This document shows, piece by piece, positions 22,380 to 34,800 of a stretch of 64,000 nt of DNA (within the stretch, counting starts at the first letter, position 1; every line of letters starts with the position of its first letter). Source of the stretch: Calvatia gigantea (lineage: Eukaryota > Basidiomycota > Agaricomycetes > Agaricales > Lycoperdaceae); NCBI GenBank assembly GCA_025093985.1, contig JACAAK010000012.1:930001-994000 (forward strand), given 5' to 3'. The position numbers and the translations under genes are program-made. Below the pieces are notes generated by a model. The model saw only the letters and a list, made by a program, of their open reading frames with translations, ran no database searches and was not told where the DNA came from.

Positions 22380-25300
22380 TATTCGGTTATGAATGCTCTC
22401 GGGCTATTCGTATTTAGGGGGTACTTGCTATGTAAAGGTATCATGGCCATTTGGTGCTTGGCTCTTTGGTTCCCCTCGGATCTGTCAACTTACTCGAAAG
22501 GAGCGCTCCCTGCAAGGGGGTTAGAGTGGCGAACCAAATTCGTTTCTACTCAACTATCTTCCTCTCCCTTTCTTTAGGCTTTCGACTCCTTGTAATATAT
22601 CTAATGTAATCTCTATGATGATGTATTATAATCATTCTTCGTAGTATTGATTTCGTCCATTTTTACCACACTATATCTGTGACATGTTTCTGGACTACAC
22701 ATATTCGACATTTTGGAAGCGCAAGCTACGATTGCCGTCTTCACAGCTGCTACTTTAAATAATCAACTGTGTTATTTTCAGGTTTTGATACCCCGGTCTT
22801 CAAAGATATTAATGGGACGTGAGTCATAATAATGAACACAGCGTAAATCCAGCACTACCTAGGGTGTAATTGCCCTTCCTTCATTCGCGCACTATCGCGA
22901 ATCAACCTATGCAACTAGGACTACGCCGGTAGGACACCCTTTTGTAAGAGCTTCATTTGCTATCCGGCTGGGGCACCGGTTTTCCACAACCGTGTTCCCC
23001 TGGACCGGCTGAGCTAGCGCTCAGACTACGCCGAGGAGATTAGAACGAGGGACGGTTTGATAGGTAAGGGCAGCTTGTGTCCTGGTCTAGGGTGGGTTCT
23101 ATTTCACGGGCTTGGCACGTTGGTTCTTCCCCTTCTGCAGGGTAAAAAGTGGTTAATCCGATCGCCACGGTAGTGTAAGGACAAGCAGCAGAAAGCACAA
23201 GGCCTGCTTCAGTTCAGCAGTGCGGATAGGTCTTGGATGACATACGGCAGTAAAATCAGTTACTGTATCGTACCCAACGTTCGGCCGGACCCCTCCTTCA
23301 GATAGTCACGCAGGTGTCACATCCCGAAGTTGATCACCGCCCGGCAAGTTCCTTCATCGGGGCAGGGGCGACCCTGATATGAGCCTCCATCATTGATCGA
23401 TTGATGAATGAGTGAACTCCGACGCGGCCTGACTCGGCGGGCGTGACAGAGAGCCATTTTTCGATCTCACCAAGAACTTCACCTCACCTCTCCAAAACAC
23501 TTGGAATCATGTGGGCGTGTCCTAGATGCTGTCGGAAAATTTGGACGTGGAACGGGCAAGAAACGAATGAGATAATTCAAAGTGTCCGAAAGATGGGTCT
23601 GGCCGAACGTTGGGTCCAATACAGTACTTGATAGAGGGTGGCTGACATTGTGGATTAGACATCAGGCGACGCCGTAAAACTCGGTGGCTGACCAAACGTT
23701 GTCTAAAATAATTTAACGTCCTGAGCGTAGGACAAAGGAGAAGACAGGGACAAGAACCCCGAGACGGAACCGAACTGCTGAGTATCGTCGCAGGTCCGGA
23801 AAGGCAGGAGGCCGAGCACAGAAGGGTGTGAAGTCATGGCTCTGAAAGGGCCACCAGGAGCTTGTACATCCCATTGCAAGTTCATTTGCTGTCGTGGCAT
23901 AAGGTAGGAGTTCCATGTATGTGTGCTATTTTGGATTTGGCCTCAGTCATGTGATAAATTTCTTCAGTGCATCCGCGTGGGATCTAGAGGTGTGGATTCT
24001 GAGGCACTTCCTAAGAGGTTTGAGAAAGTTTGGGAATGTGTTGTGTAGAATTTAGGATAAGACAAGAATGGGTACGGTGTAGTGAATGAGGCTCATGCAT
24101 TTGCGTCAGATTCCGGCCATATTCCAGCGTAAGAAAGCATGAACCCGCGGTCGAGTCTTGGTTGTTTTAGCGAGGCTTGCTGCACATCGCAAGGCGCTTT
24201 ATCGGATAGCTCGAGTTGGTGCAGAAACTGAGGTGATAACGGAAAGGTCTCTGTCGCTGGACAACCCCCCCCTCCCCCCCAAAGAGGGTGTAACAAATGC
24301 AAGCGTGTATTCTTGATGTTCTGCTGGGTCACCAACAAGAAAAAAGAGATCATGACTCATAAAGGCCAATGATTCTTGACAGTGATCAGTCGAGAGGATT
24401 TGAAAGGCCTCATCCCCAACTAGACGGTTGGGCAAGCGTGGGCCACCAAATAGGGAAGATCGTGTTGGTAGCAAAGCGGTTGGGCTAGCCTAATCAATTT
24501 CTCGTCCATGAAGGCGGCGGGTAGTCGGGCATGGTACTTGAGGATTGAGAAACGTGGTCTAGGACCTTTAGACCAAGAATGGTCCGAGGCTTAGGCGGTG
24601 AGGTCGAAGCTGAACGCAGTCGGGTCACCTAGGTGCCGTGTTCAGGCCCCAGAGTAGAGGAGACTTTTAGGAGGTAGTGTATTGGAAATGAGGTAGAGAT
24701 GGATTAGGTTACAGAATGGAAGTGTTACCGTCACATGACGCCCTTACCTCCGACTATTCGCACTAGGCCAATTGTTCGGTCAGTTTTCCAGGTGATGTTT
24801 AATGCAGCCAGCGACGCCAGCAACAGTCTTCTCAGAACACGTAAGTCCCGCGTTCAAAACGCTTTTTCTTCAGAGCTCCTGGGTGTTTTGGACACGAAAT
24901 TTGGGTGGGCCGACTCGGAGAACTTTCCAAAGAGATGCTAGTAATTTCGTGTTTTAACGACACCTCCCCCGAAGGGAAAACTTTCTCACTGTTTCCGATG
25001 CAAGGCCAATGAAGACAAATGACCCAACCTGCTGCATTTTACCAGAACACCATGTCACAGGTGGAACCGGCGGCTCTAACGTGGTTCAGCCGGCTTAAAT
25101 AACACAGGACCCAATGCGGGGACTCTTCAAGTGGCTCAGCAAATGGCTCAGCAAAACTTAATCAAAATATCTGTCCGGAACATGGAAACTCATAGCAGGA
25201 GGCTTCATCAATTACCCCCAGTTCCTGTGGTTCCCTTGCAATGGTCCTTGACTTGTATGTTATGAAAGTGGTGCTGACACACCTCAAGAGAGGCTAACAT

Positions 25301-25432
25301 TGGATCTCCGCCAGCCGATCCGGGATAGGCGATGTTGACCTATCGAGGTCCAGCCGTATATGGGGCATGCGTGTTTCTACATGACGGTATACAAAACATG
25401 AGGCGGTAACGTCACCTGGGCTGGGGGTACTA
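22380..25432. other. 3-kb stretch without a recognised gene
   Basis: Both strands have only short, domain-free frames. Features seen are a C tract at 24267-24281, a 6-bp-stem hairpin at 23009-23024, and the BTB1 promoter at the right end. It may be relic sequence at the left edge of the BTB array. Confidence 0.4.
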
Positions 25433-25440
25433 ATATATAA
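25433..25440 (+). promoter_or_regulatory. TATA-like box of BTB gene 1
   Basis: ATATATAA, 47 bp before the ATG at 25487. Position fits a TATA box with a short leader. The upstream region of this copy does not share the module found before copies 2-5. Confidence 0.4.
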
Positions 25441-25486
25441 CTCACTCACCAGTTCCCTTATCGATCACCGATTGCCTTTGGTCCAA

Positions 25487-26461
25487 ATGCCCGCCGCTAC
25501 TAGTGCAACATTCGAATTGCAAGCTGTCGATACATCAACTTCAGGAGCAGCAGATCCCGGATCACAGCCTGAGGCTCAATTTAAAATTGAGCACGACAAC
25601 AAGTACTATTTCCGACATGATCCAATGGCAGTTTTCCTTGTGAGTTGTCACGACCTTGACATCGCTCAGGCTGACATTCTCCTTTTGACTTGTTAGGTGG
25701 AAGATCGGCTCTTTAAGATCCACCGCCATCATCTTTCAGAGGGTTCTGAGGTGTTCCGCAACATGTTCGCATCTCCAGTGGAGGAAGGAGTAAACCCTGA
25801 CGGCACGAGCGACGAGCAGCCAATATCATTGCCAGAAGTGACAAAGAGGGAATTTGAGACATTGCTGGACTACTTTTACCTGCCGTTCGTATCAGACACC
25901 ACAGCCCACGTAATGCCACTGACCGTGCCTCTTCTATGATCTAGGTCGCATAAGCGGTCACATTTAACGGGCAGCAATGAGCAAAACCTGCGGGTTTATC
26001 TCGATCTTCTCGCCATTTCTCACCGGTTCCTTTTTGATGATATCTTTCAATTTACGCTCGGAAAGCTTCAACCGATGGTAGGGAGCCTTTCTATCATTCA
26101 GAGGTTGGTCCTGGGGGAGAAATACAACCTGAAAGAGTGGTTGTTTTCTGCATATGAGAGCTTGCTCGATCGCACGGCCACCCTGACTCTAGAAGAAGCA
26201 GAAGTCCTGGGTTTTAACAAGGTTGTCCGTTATATCCAGGCACGAGAGGCGATGCACCAAAATTACACGCAGACAAAAGAAGCAGAGCATAGGCGTGCTT
26301 CAATGGCGCTTGGTGTCCCCCAAGGAAAAAAGGGGTTGAAGTCAAGGTTCGAGCCTCGCCCAAACTCGCCTATTGAAGAAGCATACGGTTGTTACGGAAG
26401 GGAGCAGGAGGCACCGGTTAAACTATCCTCCAGGACTCTTGTGCAGCAATTCTTTCAGTGA
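25487..26461 (+). CDS. BTB/POZ domain protein 1 of 5 (most diverged copy)
   Basis: Three exons, 25487-25639, 25697-25884 and 25945-26461, join in frame to 285 residues. Residues ~32-50 (EHDNKYYFRHDPMAVFL) start the BTB fold, in which the first strands are DPMAVFLVEDRLFKIHRHHL, then SEVFRNMFASP and SLPEVTKREFETLLDYFYLP. BTB domains dimerise and often bridge a substrate to a Cul3 ubiquitin ligase, but no partner can be seen here. The helical C-terminal half (ISHRFLFDDIFQFTLGKL, LGEKYNLKEW) is conserved among the array. It ends SSRTLVQQFFQ, a variant of the tail of copies 2, 3 and 5. The second intron uses donor GTTCGT in the middle of the codon for Pro of FYLP, as in all copies. It differs from the others by a 3-nt longer exon 2 and its own promoter. 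Confidence 0.85.
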
Positions 26462-26509
26462 CTCGTCCTTGTACGTTGGACATTACACGTAGAACCAACT
26501 CTAGAATAT

Positions 26510-26880
26510 TAGCCCTACCCAAGGCACCAACAACTTGATGTCATTTTTGAGGTCTGTTATCTGAACACCTACCGTAACGGCAATTATCTTTCGTTGCTTA
26601 CCGCCCGATACTGGTAGGTAATTCGCAAAGCGCAGACTCAATTTTCCAAACTCAAAACAACAAATTGCCTGGTGTTGACTAATAATGTAAGGTTGACTCC
26701 TTGACCAATCACGAAACCTTGAAGGGTTGAGACAGTGTTGAAATACTAACACGTCCGCCTTTCTATGGCACAACAAAGTGAGGAGGAACGTAGTCCGATG
26801 AATTAAGTTGATGCAAACTACTGTGGGAATAGTTGGGGGAAGGAAAAGAAGAAGAAACGGAAAGGAAAAACATTCAAATG
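26510..26880. repeat. Array spacer module A, copy 1
   Basis: Matches 34430-34800 with many substitutions, for example TGTTATCTGAACRCC near the start and a purine-rich end (GAAGAAGAAACGG type). It follows BTB1 here and BTB4 there, so it is part of the duplicated unit. No coding content recognised. Confidence 0.6.
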
Positions 26881-27089
26881 AATGACATCAGTCCCACTGG
26901 AGGTTCTTGCCATTTATGAAAATCTTGGTGGGGGGGGAAGGTGGCATGACCTGATCTTCCGTGTTGTGCATTCTGTCCAGGGCCCAACATGCCTTGCCGG
27001 CTCTTAAGACCAATCCGTTTCACCCCGCTGTAGCAGTACCGGGCCGTGCAAAACCCCCAAGGGAAGCAAGTCACTGCGTCTGTCCTTCT

Positions 27090-27426
27090 ATTGACCCATG
27101 ATCGGGGTGCCCGCAGCAGAGAGTTGCATCTCGCTGTTCTTGTAGTAATCCCGCTTCATGAATGTCGCGACCCTACTAGTAGCCCGGAAACAGGGATTGA
27201 GGATCAATCCCCACTGATCTGTTCAAGGTGGACAGTATGTGTACGACATGTTTCAAGAAAACCAGCCGTAAGTCGTTCAAGTTCTACCGTAACAGAAGCT
27301 CAGGGCACGAGGCAGCGTTCAGCCTCAGCACGCCCAAACAATGGGTACAAAAAAGAAGCCTACTCAGCAGTGCTCCCCTATTATTACCATCTTCCAACCG
27401 CGTTGGTCCCTTCAGCATTGACTCAG
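27090..27426 (+). repeat. BTB upstream module D, before copy 2
   Basis: A block starting near CCCGCAGCAGAGAGTTGCAT and running to the ATG is shared with 29985-30337, 32560-32919 and 34985-35331. Shared phrases include GAGTTGCATCTCG, CAGGGATTGAGGATCAATC and CAGAAGCTCAGGGCACGAGG. It probably carries the promoter and 5' leader of copies 2-5. Copy 1 lacks it. Confidence 0.6.
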
Positions 27427-28350
27427 ATGCCAGCATTTGCGAGTCTACTGGCCATAGTTGAGGCTGCCAATGCACCAGGTTCAGGGGTAGCCCACGAAAA
27501 TCCCGGGCCTCAAACCGAAGCCGAGCCCAAGATCGAGTACGATAACGAATACTACTTCCAAGAGGATCCTATGGCTATCTTTCTTGTGAGTCGTCCGTGG
27601 CCGTGACAAAGCCAGGCTAACTCCTATCTGTTGGTCCTTACGAGGTGGAGAATCGCCTTTTCAGAATCCACCGCCATTTTCTCTTGGAAGGGTCAGAGGT
27701 GTTTCGCGATATGTTCGCATCTCCCGCAGAGGGAACGGGCCCCGAAGGCTCCAGTAGCGAACAACCAATATCGTTGCCAGAAGTAACAAAGGGGGAATTC
27801 AAGGCATTACTGGATTACTTCTACCTCCCGTTCGTAGTATTGGATTTTATGACTCGTAGAATACTGCTAATCGTGAGTGCCTTCGTTCTTTAGGTCCCAT
27901 ACGCGATGGCATTCGAAGGGTGGCGAAGAGGGAAACCTGCAGATCTATATCGATCTGCTAAGCATTTCCCACCGCTTCCTCTTCGACGAGATCTTCCAGT
28001 ATGCTGTGGGAAAGCTTCAGCCGATGATAGCGAGTGTTTCCGCCATCCAAAGATTTGTCCTCGGGCAGAAGTACAGTCTTAAAGAATGGACGTTTTCGGC
28101 GTATGAAAGCTTGCTCGATAGCGAGACCACTCCAACTGCACAGGAACTCGAGGTCTTGGGGTTCGACAAGGTTGCTCGGTTAATGCGGGCAAGAGACGCG
28201 ATACACCGTCGTCATTTGCGGGACATATCCGATCCATCACCCGATCCTTTCACGGGGTCACCAAAACGTAGCAAGCGTACTGTATCAATGACAACACAAG
28301 TCTTCAAGCCAGCTTCCAAGCCATTTATCCCACAATTTTTCGAATCATAG
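27427..28350 (+). CDS. BTB/POZ domain protein 2 of 5
   Basis: Exons 27427-27585, 27645-27829 and 27894-28350 join in frame to 266 residues. The variable N-terminus (MPAFASLLAIVEAANAPG) leads into the conserved DNEYYFQEDPMAIFL, ENRLFRIHRHFLLEGSEVFR, SLPEVTKGEFKALLDYFYLP, then the helical half with ISHRFLFDEIFQYAVGKLQP and FVLGQKYSLKEW. The C-terminus is variable up to the tail SKPFIPQFFES followed by TAG. Intron 1 begins GTGAGT and ends ACGAG; intron 2 begins GTTCGT. About 80% alike by eye to copies 3 and 5. The open frame runs 5' of the ATG, so the start was set by homology to copy 4's degenerate ATG and by the first-exon layout. Role unknown; the BTB fold suggests an adaptor or ubiquitin-ligase subunit. 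Confidence 0.85.
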
Positions 28351-28419
28351 TTTACGCCCATTTCTCATGGGACTATTACGTTGGTTGCTTATATCCATAA
28401 TCCCTCCAATACTTTCCCT

Positions 28420-28530
28420 GTTATGTACTGAAGAACAAAAGTATTGGTATGCAAACAAGCCAGTGGGAAATAAATCAATGCCAGCTTCCTATCGGCGCTA
28501 CCAACTTGAGGTCGAAGGACGCCCCCAAAA
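28420..28530. repeat. Array 3' module E, copy 1
   Basis: About 110 bp after the BTB2 stop that recur after BTB3 (31340-31450), BTB4 (33860-33970) and BTB5 (36520-36620), with the phrase CAATGCCAGCTTCC and CAACTTGAGGTCGAAGGACG. Probably the 3' UTR of each gene copy; it marks the duplication unit. Confidence 0.6.
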
Positions 28531-28864
28531 CCACACAGCTACACATCGATTCCCAAATTAGCGTCGACTGTAGACCTGGCCCCAATATTCGACTCCCACG
28601 GCGGGACGTATTCACAGCATAGCTGCCGAGTGATGAATGCGGTGAGGAAGTTGTGAGGTCGCAGGTTTTGCGTTGCTTAGATAGCAGGACAATTTCTCGT
28701 CACTGGGAGTGTTCATTAACCGTCGAGGCAGGATCGAGGCAGGAATAACGCTTCGCGGGTATCAAGAGCAACATATTTTGGGTTCCTAATAGGTTTAGTT
28801 GCTGGTGGGGTCTGTCGTCGGTTCCCTGACGGATCACGGGAGGGTGCGAAGTTAACGCGAACGA

Positions 28865-29300
28865 CCAAAAACCTCGGGCGCCTCCTTATTTGAGAGCAAT
28901 GAGTGAAGAAGAGAATTTTTCGTTACGAATTCGGATGTCGGCGAGTACATTGGATGTCGTGTAGCATATCGTAGCCGTCGTCGGTTCGTTGCGACCAAAT
29001 AAGACAACGCAGCCGTTTTTGGAGCAACGACGACCGATCCAGAAAGCAAGAAGGGCCGAGAAGCAGCTTGAAGGTGGAAACGGTCTGTGTGAAACAAGGG
29101 ACCAAGTCTCCGGTGAGAATTTGCTGGCCGGGCAAATCATGCGTCTCCAAGCCAAAAAGTAGATTCTTGAAGTGTTTGGCCACCACTGTAGGTCCCCAGA
29201 CAATGGAGATCCGAAGTCGATGTTCCTGCCCGCCAGGTATGTACGGAATACCGCGACAGAAAAGTTCCGAACCCAAGCAATAACTGACACCCAAGCCGAC
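28865..29300. repeat. Array spacer module B, copy 1
   Basis: Related to 31800-32300 and 36960-37440; shared phrases include GTGTAGCATAT and GACTCAATCTCACACGA. Frames on the minus strand are open in places (144 codons at 28923-29357) but the three copies do not keep a common frame, which argues against a gene. Confidence 0.55.
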
Positions 29301-30337
29301 GAGTCGACTCAATCTCACACGAAAGAAAGAGAGGTGACGCAAAGGACAACCATTCAAGTGAATGACATTAGTCCCATTGGAGGTTCTTGCCAGCTGTGGA
29401 AATCCTCAGGCAGGGAAGTGGCGTCACTCGACCTTCAGCGTTGCGCATGCGTACAGCACCTGTTGATGATAAGATCCAGGTGCGACCTCATGGCATGCAT
29501 CCGGTGTGACGCGTCACAGGCATTGGCGTAAGTCACTTACGCTAAATGTTAGTTGAAGGTTTCGAACATCCAAACTCCCTTGACACCTTCTCATCCCCTC
29601 TAGTTCGACATTAGACTACTCCTGACTCTATTTCTTTATTGCCCACCCACCACTACCCTTACACAAATTTAACATAGTCTGGTGAACGACGCGCAGTGAC
29701 CGAAAGGCACGCGGTTGGGGCGACCCGTCCGTGTTCCCCCTGCGGATCACACACCTAGTCGTTGCGAACCTTTCCATCCACTCCCAACATTCATGCGCTA
29801 CGTTCCGTTTGTTTATAGTACACAACACGATACCCATTTCGAGACTACCTCGTCACTACTCGGTGCAAGATAAGTATTCGGGATCAACATGACGCGCTGT
29901 GACCAATCTGTCTATCCTTGCCGCTAACCAGTTGCAGGAGTCCTGGCCTGCATGAGGCTCCCAAGGAAAGCATATCACCTCACCTGACCTTCTATTGACC
30001 CAAGATCGGGGGACTCGTGGCAGGGGGTTGCATCTGGCCGTTCGCGTGATAATTCCTGTTTCGCTGGCCAGAAACAGGGATTGAGGATCAATATCGATCA
30101 ATCCCCGCCGATCCGTTCAAGATAGGCAGTCTATGACATGTTTCAGGAAAACCGGCCATGAGTTCTTCAAGTTCTACCGCAGCAGAAGTTTCAGGGTATG
30201 GGGCAGCGTTCAGCCTCAGGACGCCCAACCAATGGGTACAAAGAGGAAGCCTCCTCACTAGCACTGCTCATATTGTTGCTATCTTCTAACCGCGTTGGTC
30301 TCTTCAGCACGGACCCAGACCTCAATTTTAATGTCCA

Positions 30338-31266
30338 ATGACCGAAGTCGAGGCTGCCAGAGCACCAGATTCAGGAATAGCCCATGAAGTTCATGGCCCC
30401 CAAACCGGGGCCGAACATAAGATCGAGTGCGATAACGAATACTACTTCCAGGAGGATCCTATGGCCATCTTTCTTGTAAGTCGCCCGTGGCCCTCGCAAC
30501 ACTAGGCTAACCCTATCTCTCGGCCCATTTACAGGTGGAGAATTGCCTTTTCAGAATCCACCGTCATTACCTCTTAGAAGGGTCGGAGGTATTTCGCGAC
30601 ATGTTTGCATCTCCAGCGGAGGGATCGGGCCCTGAAGGTACAAATAACGAGCGGCCAATATCGCTGCCTGAAGTGACAAAGGGGGAATTCAAGGCATTAC
30701 TGGACTACTTTTACCTACCGTTCGTACCAAATCCCAGACTCTCAGAATACTGTTAATTGTAATTGCTTTCCTTCTCCAGGCCTCACAGCCAGCGACATTC
30801 GAAGGGTAGCGGGGAGGAAAACCTGCAGATCCATATTGACCTGCTTAGCATTTCCCATCGCTACCTTTTTGACAAGATCTTCCAGTATGCTATGGGAAAG
30901 CTTCAGCCGCTGATGCCAAGTGTTTCCGCCACTCGGAGGTTCATTGTTGGGCAGAAGTACGGTGTTAACGAATGGGTGATTTCGGCGTACGAAAGCTTGC
31001 TCGATAGCGAGGCCGCTCCGACTGCACAGGAACTCGAGATCTTAGGATTTGACAAAGCTGCTCGGTTAATGAAAGCAAGAGACGCGATGCATCGCCGCCA
31101 TTTGCAGGTCATAACGGCTCTGTGTAAGTGTACACGGCACGTCGAGGTCACATCAATCGATCCCTATTCGAAGTTAACGAAGCGTGAAACGCGCCCCGTA
31201 TCACTGATGACACAAGTTGTTAAGCCAGCTTCCAAGACATTTATCCCACAATTTTTCGAATCATAG
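30338..31266 (+). CDS. BTB/POZ domain protein 3 of 5
   Basis: Exons 30338-30475, 30535-30719 and 30780-31266 give 269 residues in frame. The ATG used is ATGACCGAAGTCGAGG; the ATG at 30331 is out of frame. Conserved BTB part: DNEYYFQEDPMAIFL, ENCLFRIHRHYLLEGSEVFR, SLPEVTKGEFKALLDYFYLP. The helical half reads ISHRYLFDKIFQYAMGKLQP and VGQKYGVNEW. Like copy 5 it carries an extra segment before the tail, with ITALCKCTRHVEVTS (a CKCT motif absent from copy 2). Tail SKTFIPQFFES. The upstream module D is present. No frameshift. Partners unknown. Confidence 0.85.
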
Positions 31267-31799
31267 GTCACGTACACCATTCAAAGGACTATACGTTAGT
31301 TGCTTATATCTATGATCCCTGCGATGCTTGCTCTGTCGTGTACTAAAGAACAAGGTTATTGTCATGCAAATAAGACAGGAGGTAACAAATCAATGCCAGC
31401 TCCCTGTCAGTATCAGCAAATCGAGATGGAGGACGCCCTAGCACAAATTGATTCTCAATGCCGCCGACCATAGATCTGACCTTCAATGGTCGACTCTGAC
31501 AACGAGACGCAGTCACAGTAAAGCTTCCGGGCGGCGGACGAGGGGCGTGTGAATTCGCAGGTTACTTACCATCCAACCAACGTTATGATGAAGAATTCCG
31601 ACAAGGTGTATGTTACTCAGATGGCAGGACATATCCCACCACCAGGAATGTGTAGAAGCCACTGGCAAGGATAACGATTCGCTCGTACCAAAAGCAGTGG
31701 ATCCTAGGTTCACCGAAAAGCAAAGGGACAACGGTAGGGTGGATTTAGCTGTTGGTGAGCCTGTCATCAGTCCCACCTCTAATAGACTGTAATTGAGAT

Positions 31800-32300
31800 T
31801 TTTTTGAGAAAAAATTCACTGGAGATTGCGAAGTTGAAACACCAACGGCTAAAGAGGTCGAGTGTCCTTAAAAAATACTTACTGGGGACGATGAGTTGGA
31901 GGGAAGAATTTCCCATCACAAACTCGAGGTCCATAAAAATCCAGATGATCGTAAATACATCGGGTGTCATGTAGCATATCACAGCCATCATCGGTTCATT
32001 TGCAACCAATATAACATAATAAAGATGTTTTCGGAGCAATGACAATCGAGGATGGTAGCAAGAAGAACCAACGAGCGTTTTTGGAGGTTGAAACAAGCTA
32101 TGTGGAACATGGGATCAAGTCACCGGGTGCGATTTTGTTGGCTGGGCAAAACACATCTCCAAGCCAGTAGATTCCCGGAGTGGTTGACCACAGTTGGTCG
32201 ATGTTCCTACCCGTCAGGTATGGAATACCGCCAGAGAAGGGCCTGAATGCAAACAAAAAACTGACATCCAAGCCAACGGGTCGACTCAATCTCACACGAG
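31800..32300. repeat. Array spacer module B, copy 2
   Basis: Second copy of the module at 28865-29300; more diverged, with indels. Followed directly by module C, unlike copy 1. Confidence 0.55.
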
Positions 32301-32404
32301 GCGGCGGTTGGGTCGGGTCACAATACATGCGAAATATGTGACTCCATCGTGTCATAGAACGAGGTTATAGTACGAGGTGACGCAGGAAATGGGACCGTAA
32401 GCAT

Positions 32405-32545
32405 ACGAAATTAGTTGTGGAGGTGGAGTATATAGCAAACCTTGATTTTTCTAATTCTTGTCCGGTCACCAAGTTGAGTTATGAGGTAAGGAACATGAAG
32501 CAACGCGGCACGAGCTGCCTGTATATATATACGAAGACGTACATA
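32405..32545 (+). repeat. Array module C, copy 1
   Basis: About 135 bp nearly identical to 37500-37640, the best conserved non-coding repeat of the array. It starts GGAGGTGGRGTATATAGCAA and ends in TGTATATATATACG, with two TATA-like strings, so it may be a promoter. Confidence 0.65.
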
Positions 32546-32919
32546 GGTATCACTGTGTCTGTCCTTCCATTGACCCGAGATCTGGGCCCCGCAGCAGAGA
32601 GTTGCATCTCGCTGTTCTTGCGGTGGCCCCCCTCCACGAACGTACCGGTCCTGGTTCAGAAACAGGAATTGAGGACTACCACTGATCGTTTCAAGATGGC
32701 CAGTATATGACACGTTTCAAGAAAACTGGCCACGAGTTCTTCAAGGTTCTACCGCAGCAGAAGTTCAGGGCATGAGGTAGTATTCAACCTCAGGACGCCC
32801 GACCAATGGGTACAAAAGGGAGCCTCGTCATCAGGTGCCCATATTGTTGCTATCTTCCAACTGCATTGGTACCTTTAGCATTGACCCAGATGACAGTAAT
32901 TTACGAGCCCAGTGACCGA

Positions 32920-33783
32920 AGTCGAGGCTGCGAGTGCACCAGGCTCAGGGACAGCCCATGAGATTCCCGCATCTCAAACCGAAGCCGAACCCAAGATCGA
33001 GTACGATAACGAATACTACTTCCGGGAGGAACCTATGGCCATCTTTCTTGTGAGCCATCCGTGGTCGTGACAGAGCCAAGAGGCTAACCCTATCTGTTGG
33101 TTCTTACGAGGTGGAGAATTGCCTTTTCAGAATCCACCGCAATTTCCTCTTGGAAGGGTCAGAAGTGTTTCGCGATATGTTCGCATCTCCAGCAGGGGGG
33201 ATAGGCCCTGGGGGCACAAGCAACGAGCAGCCGATATCGCTGCCTGGAGTGACAAGGAGGGAATTCAAGGCATTACTGGATTACTTCTACCTACCGTTCG
33301 TAGTAGATCCCTTAACTCGCAGGATACTGTTGATCGTGATTGTTTTCATTCTCTAGGTCTCATGTGCGGTGGCGTTCGAAGAGTAACGAGGAGGAAAACC
33401 TGAAAACCTATGTTGATCTGCTAAGCATTTCCCACCGCTTCCTCTTCGACGAGACCTTCCAGTATGCCTGTGGAAAAGCTTCAGCCGATGATAACAAGAG
33501 TTTCCGCCATCCAAAGATTCGCCCTTGGGCAGAAGTACGGCCTAAAAGAATGGATGTTCTCGGCTTATGAAGGCTTGCTCGATAGCGAGACCACCCCGAC
33601 TGCACAAGAACTCGAGATCTTGGGATTCGATAAGGTTGCTCGATTAATACAGGCAAGAGAGGCGATACGCCGTCGTCATTTGCAGGACATGATGGATCAG
33701 TGTAAGTGTACACGGCAAGGTCGACGTCGTGTCAGCTGATCCTTTTAAGCCACCCTTCAAGACATATATTCAGCAATTTTTTT
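32920..33783 (+). pseudogene. BTB/POZ gene 4 of 5, frameshifted
   Basis: The same three-exon layout is visible: exon 1 to 33049, exon 2 from 33111 (ENCLFRIHRNFLLEGSEVFR, LLDYFYLP), exon 3 from 33357. It is damaged at three places. The first exon has one extra base near 32915 compared with copy 2, and the Met aligned with copy 3 is GTG, so no ATG opens the BTB frame. In exon 3 one extra base near 33473 (TATGCC-TGTGG against TATGC-TGTGG in copy 2) shifts the frame, which then stops at about 33570. The helical half continues in the next frame (VSAIQRFALGQKYGLKEW) and stops at 33739, before the tail. A degenerate tail, FKPPFKTYIQQFF then TGA, is found at 33783. Sequencing error could explain one indel but not all. 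Confidence 0.75.
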
Positions 33784-34429
33784 GAATCATAGGCCGTGTA
33801 CATTACATGGGACTATTGTGTTGGTTGCTTTTACCCATAATCCCTCCAATACTTACTCCGTCATGTATCGAAGGACAAACGTATTGTCTTGCAAATAAAC
33901 TGGTAGCCTAGTAGGAACCAAATCAATACCAGCTTTCTAGCCGTATCAACAAGTCGAGATGGAGGACGCCTCCAGAGCCACACATCGACCCCCAACTATG
34001 AACTTGACCTTCAATGTTCGACTCCGGCAGCGGGATGTAAGTTCACAGTACAGCTGCCGAGCGATGGATGCGATGAGAAAGGTGTGACTCGGAGGTCGCG
34101 GGTTTTGATGGATTTTACAGTGAACAGTTCTGGGCAGGAAAGCGATTCGCGGGTATCCAGAACAACACATTTTAGATTTGCTCGATACAATATATTTAGC
34201 TGCTGGTGAGGTCTGTCATCGATTCTCCTCTGATAGACCGTAAGTGGTTTTTTTTTTTTAAAATAAAGAAAGATTCACGGAGGAATGTGAAGTGCTAAAA
34301 GGATCGGGTGTCCTTAGCAAATGCTGATTTGAGAACGATGGACTGAGGGGAGAGTTCCCGTCGCAACCTCGTAGTTGAACATTACACGCAGAACTGACAC
34401 AGTAGAACACCAGCTCTATCAAGTCATCA

Positions 34430-34800
34430 GTATGTTTGAGGACATTTTGAAGTTTGTTATCTGAACGCCTGTCGTAATCGTAGTCCTGCGATACGATCAT
34501 TTACTGCTTACGCTTGGTACCAGTAATTAACAAAATGCAGACTCATTCATGCGAACTTAAGGACAATAGTTTGCCTTGTCGACCTATCATGTGAGCTTGA
34601 CTCCCTGATCAACAATAAAACCTAGAAGCGTTGAGTCAGTGTTGAAAAATATCAACGCACACGGCCCTTCTATGACGGCAGCGAAGGGAGGAGAAAAGTC
34701 GTCCGACAAATCAAGCGGATGCAAACCGCTATAGCAGAACAACGAAAGAAAAAAGAGAAGGAAAAAAAAAGAGACGATGGAGAGGAAAGGGCACCCAAAT
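34430..34800. repeat. Array spacer module A, copy 2
   Basis: Second copy of the block at 26510-26880. It lies between BTB4 and BTB5. Confidence 0.6.

Noticed and set aside
23009..23024. Possible tRNA or hairpin around CTGAGCTAGCGCTCAG
   Set aside because: Only a 6-bp stem; no cloverleaf with A/B boxes could be built around it.
22896..23050. Twin ACTACGCC strings as a repeat or RNA gene
   Set aside because: Eight-base match only; no wider similarity.
27046..27606. 186-codon frame at BTB2
   Set aside because: Same case: only 27427-27585 is exon 1, and the upstream part is the shared leader module and is not conserved as protein among copies.
28923..29357. 144-codon minus-strand frame in spacer module B, with shorter counterparts near 32100 and 37240
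   Set aside because: The copies do not keep the same frame or stops, and I recognise no domain, so I treat it as a non-coding repeat.
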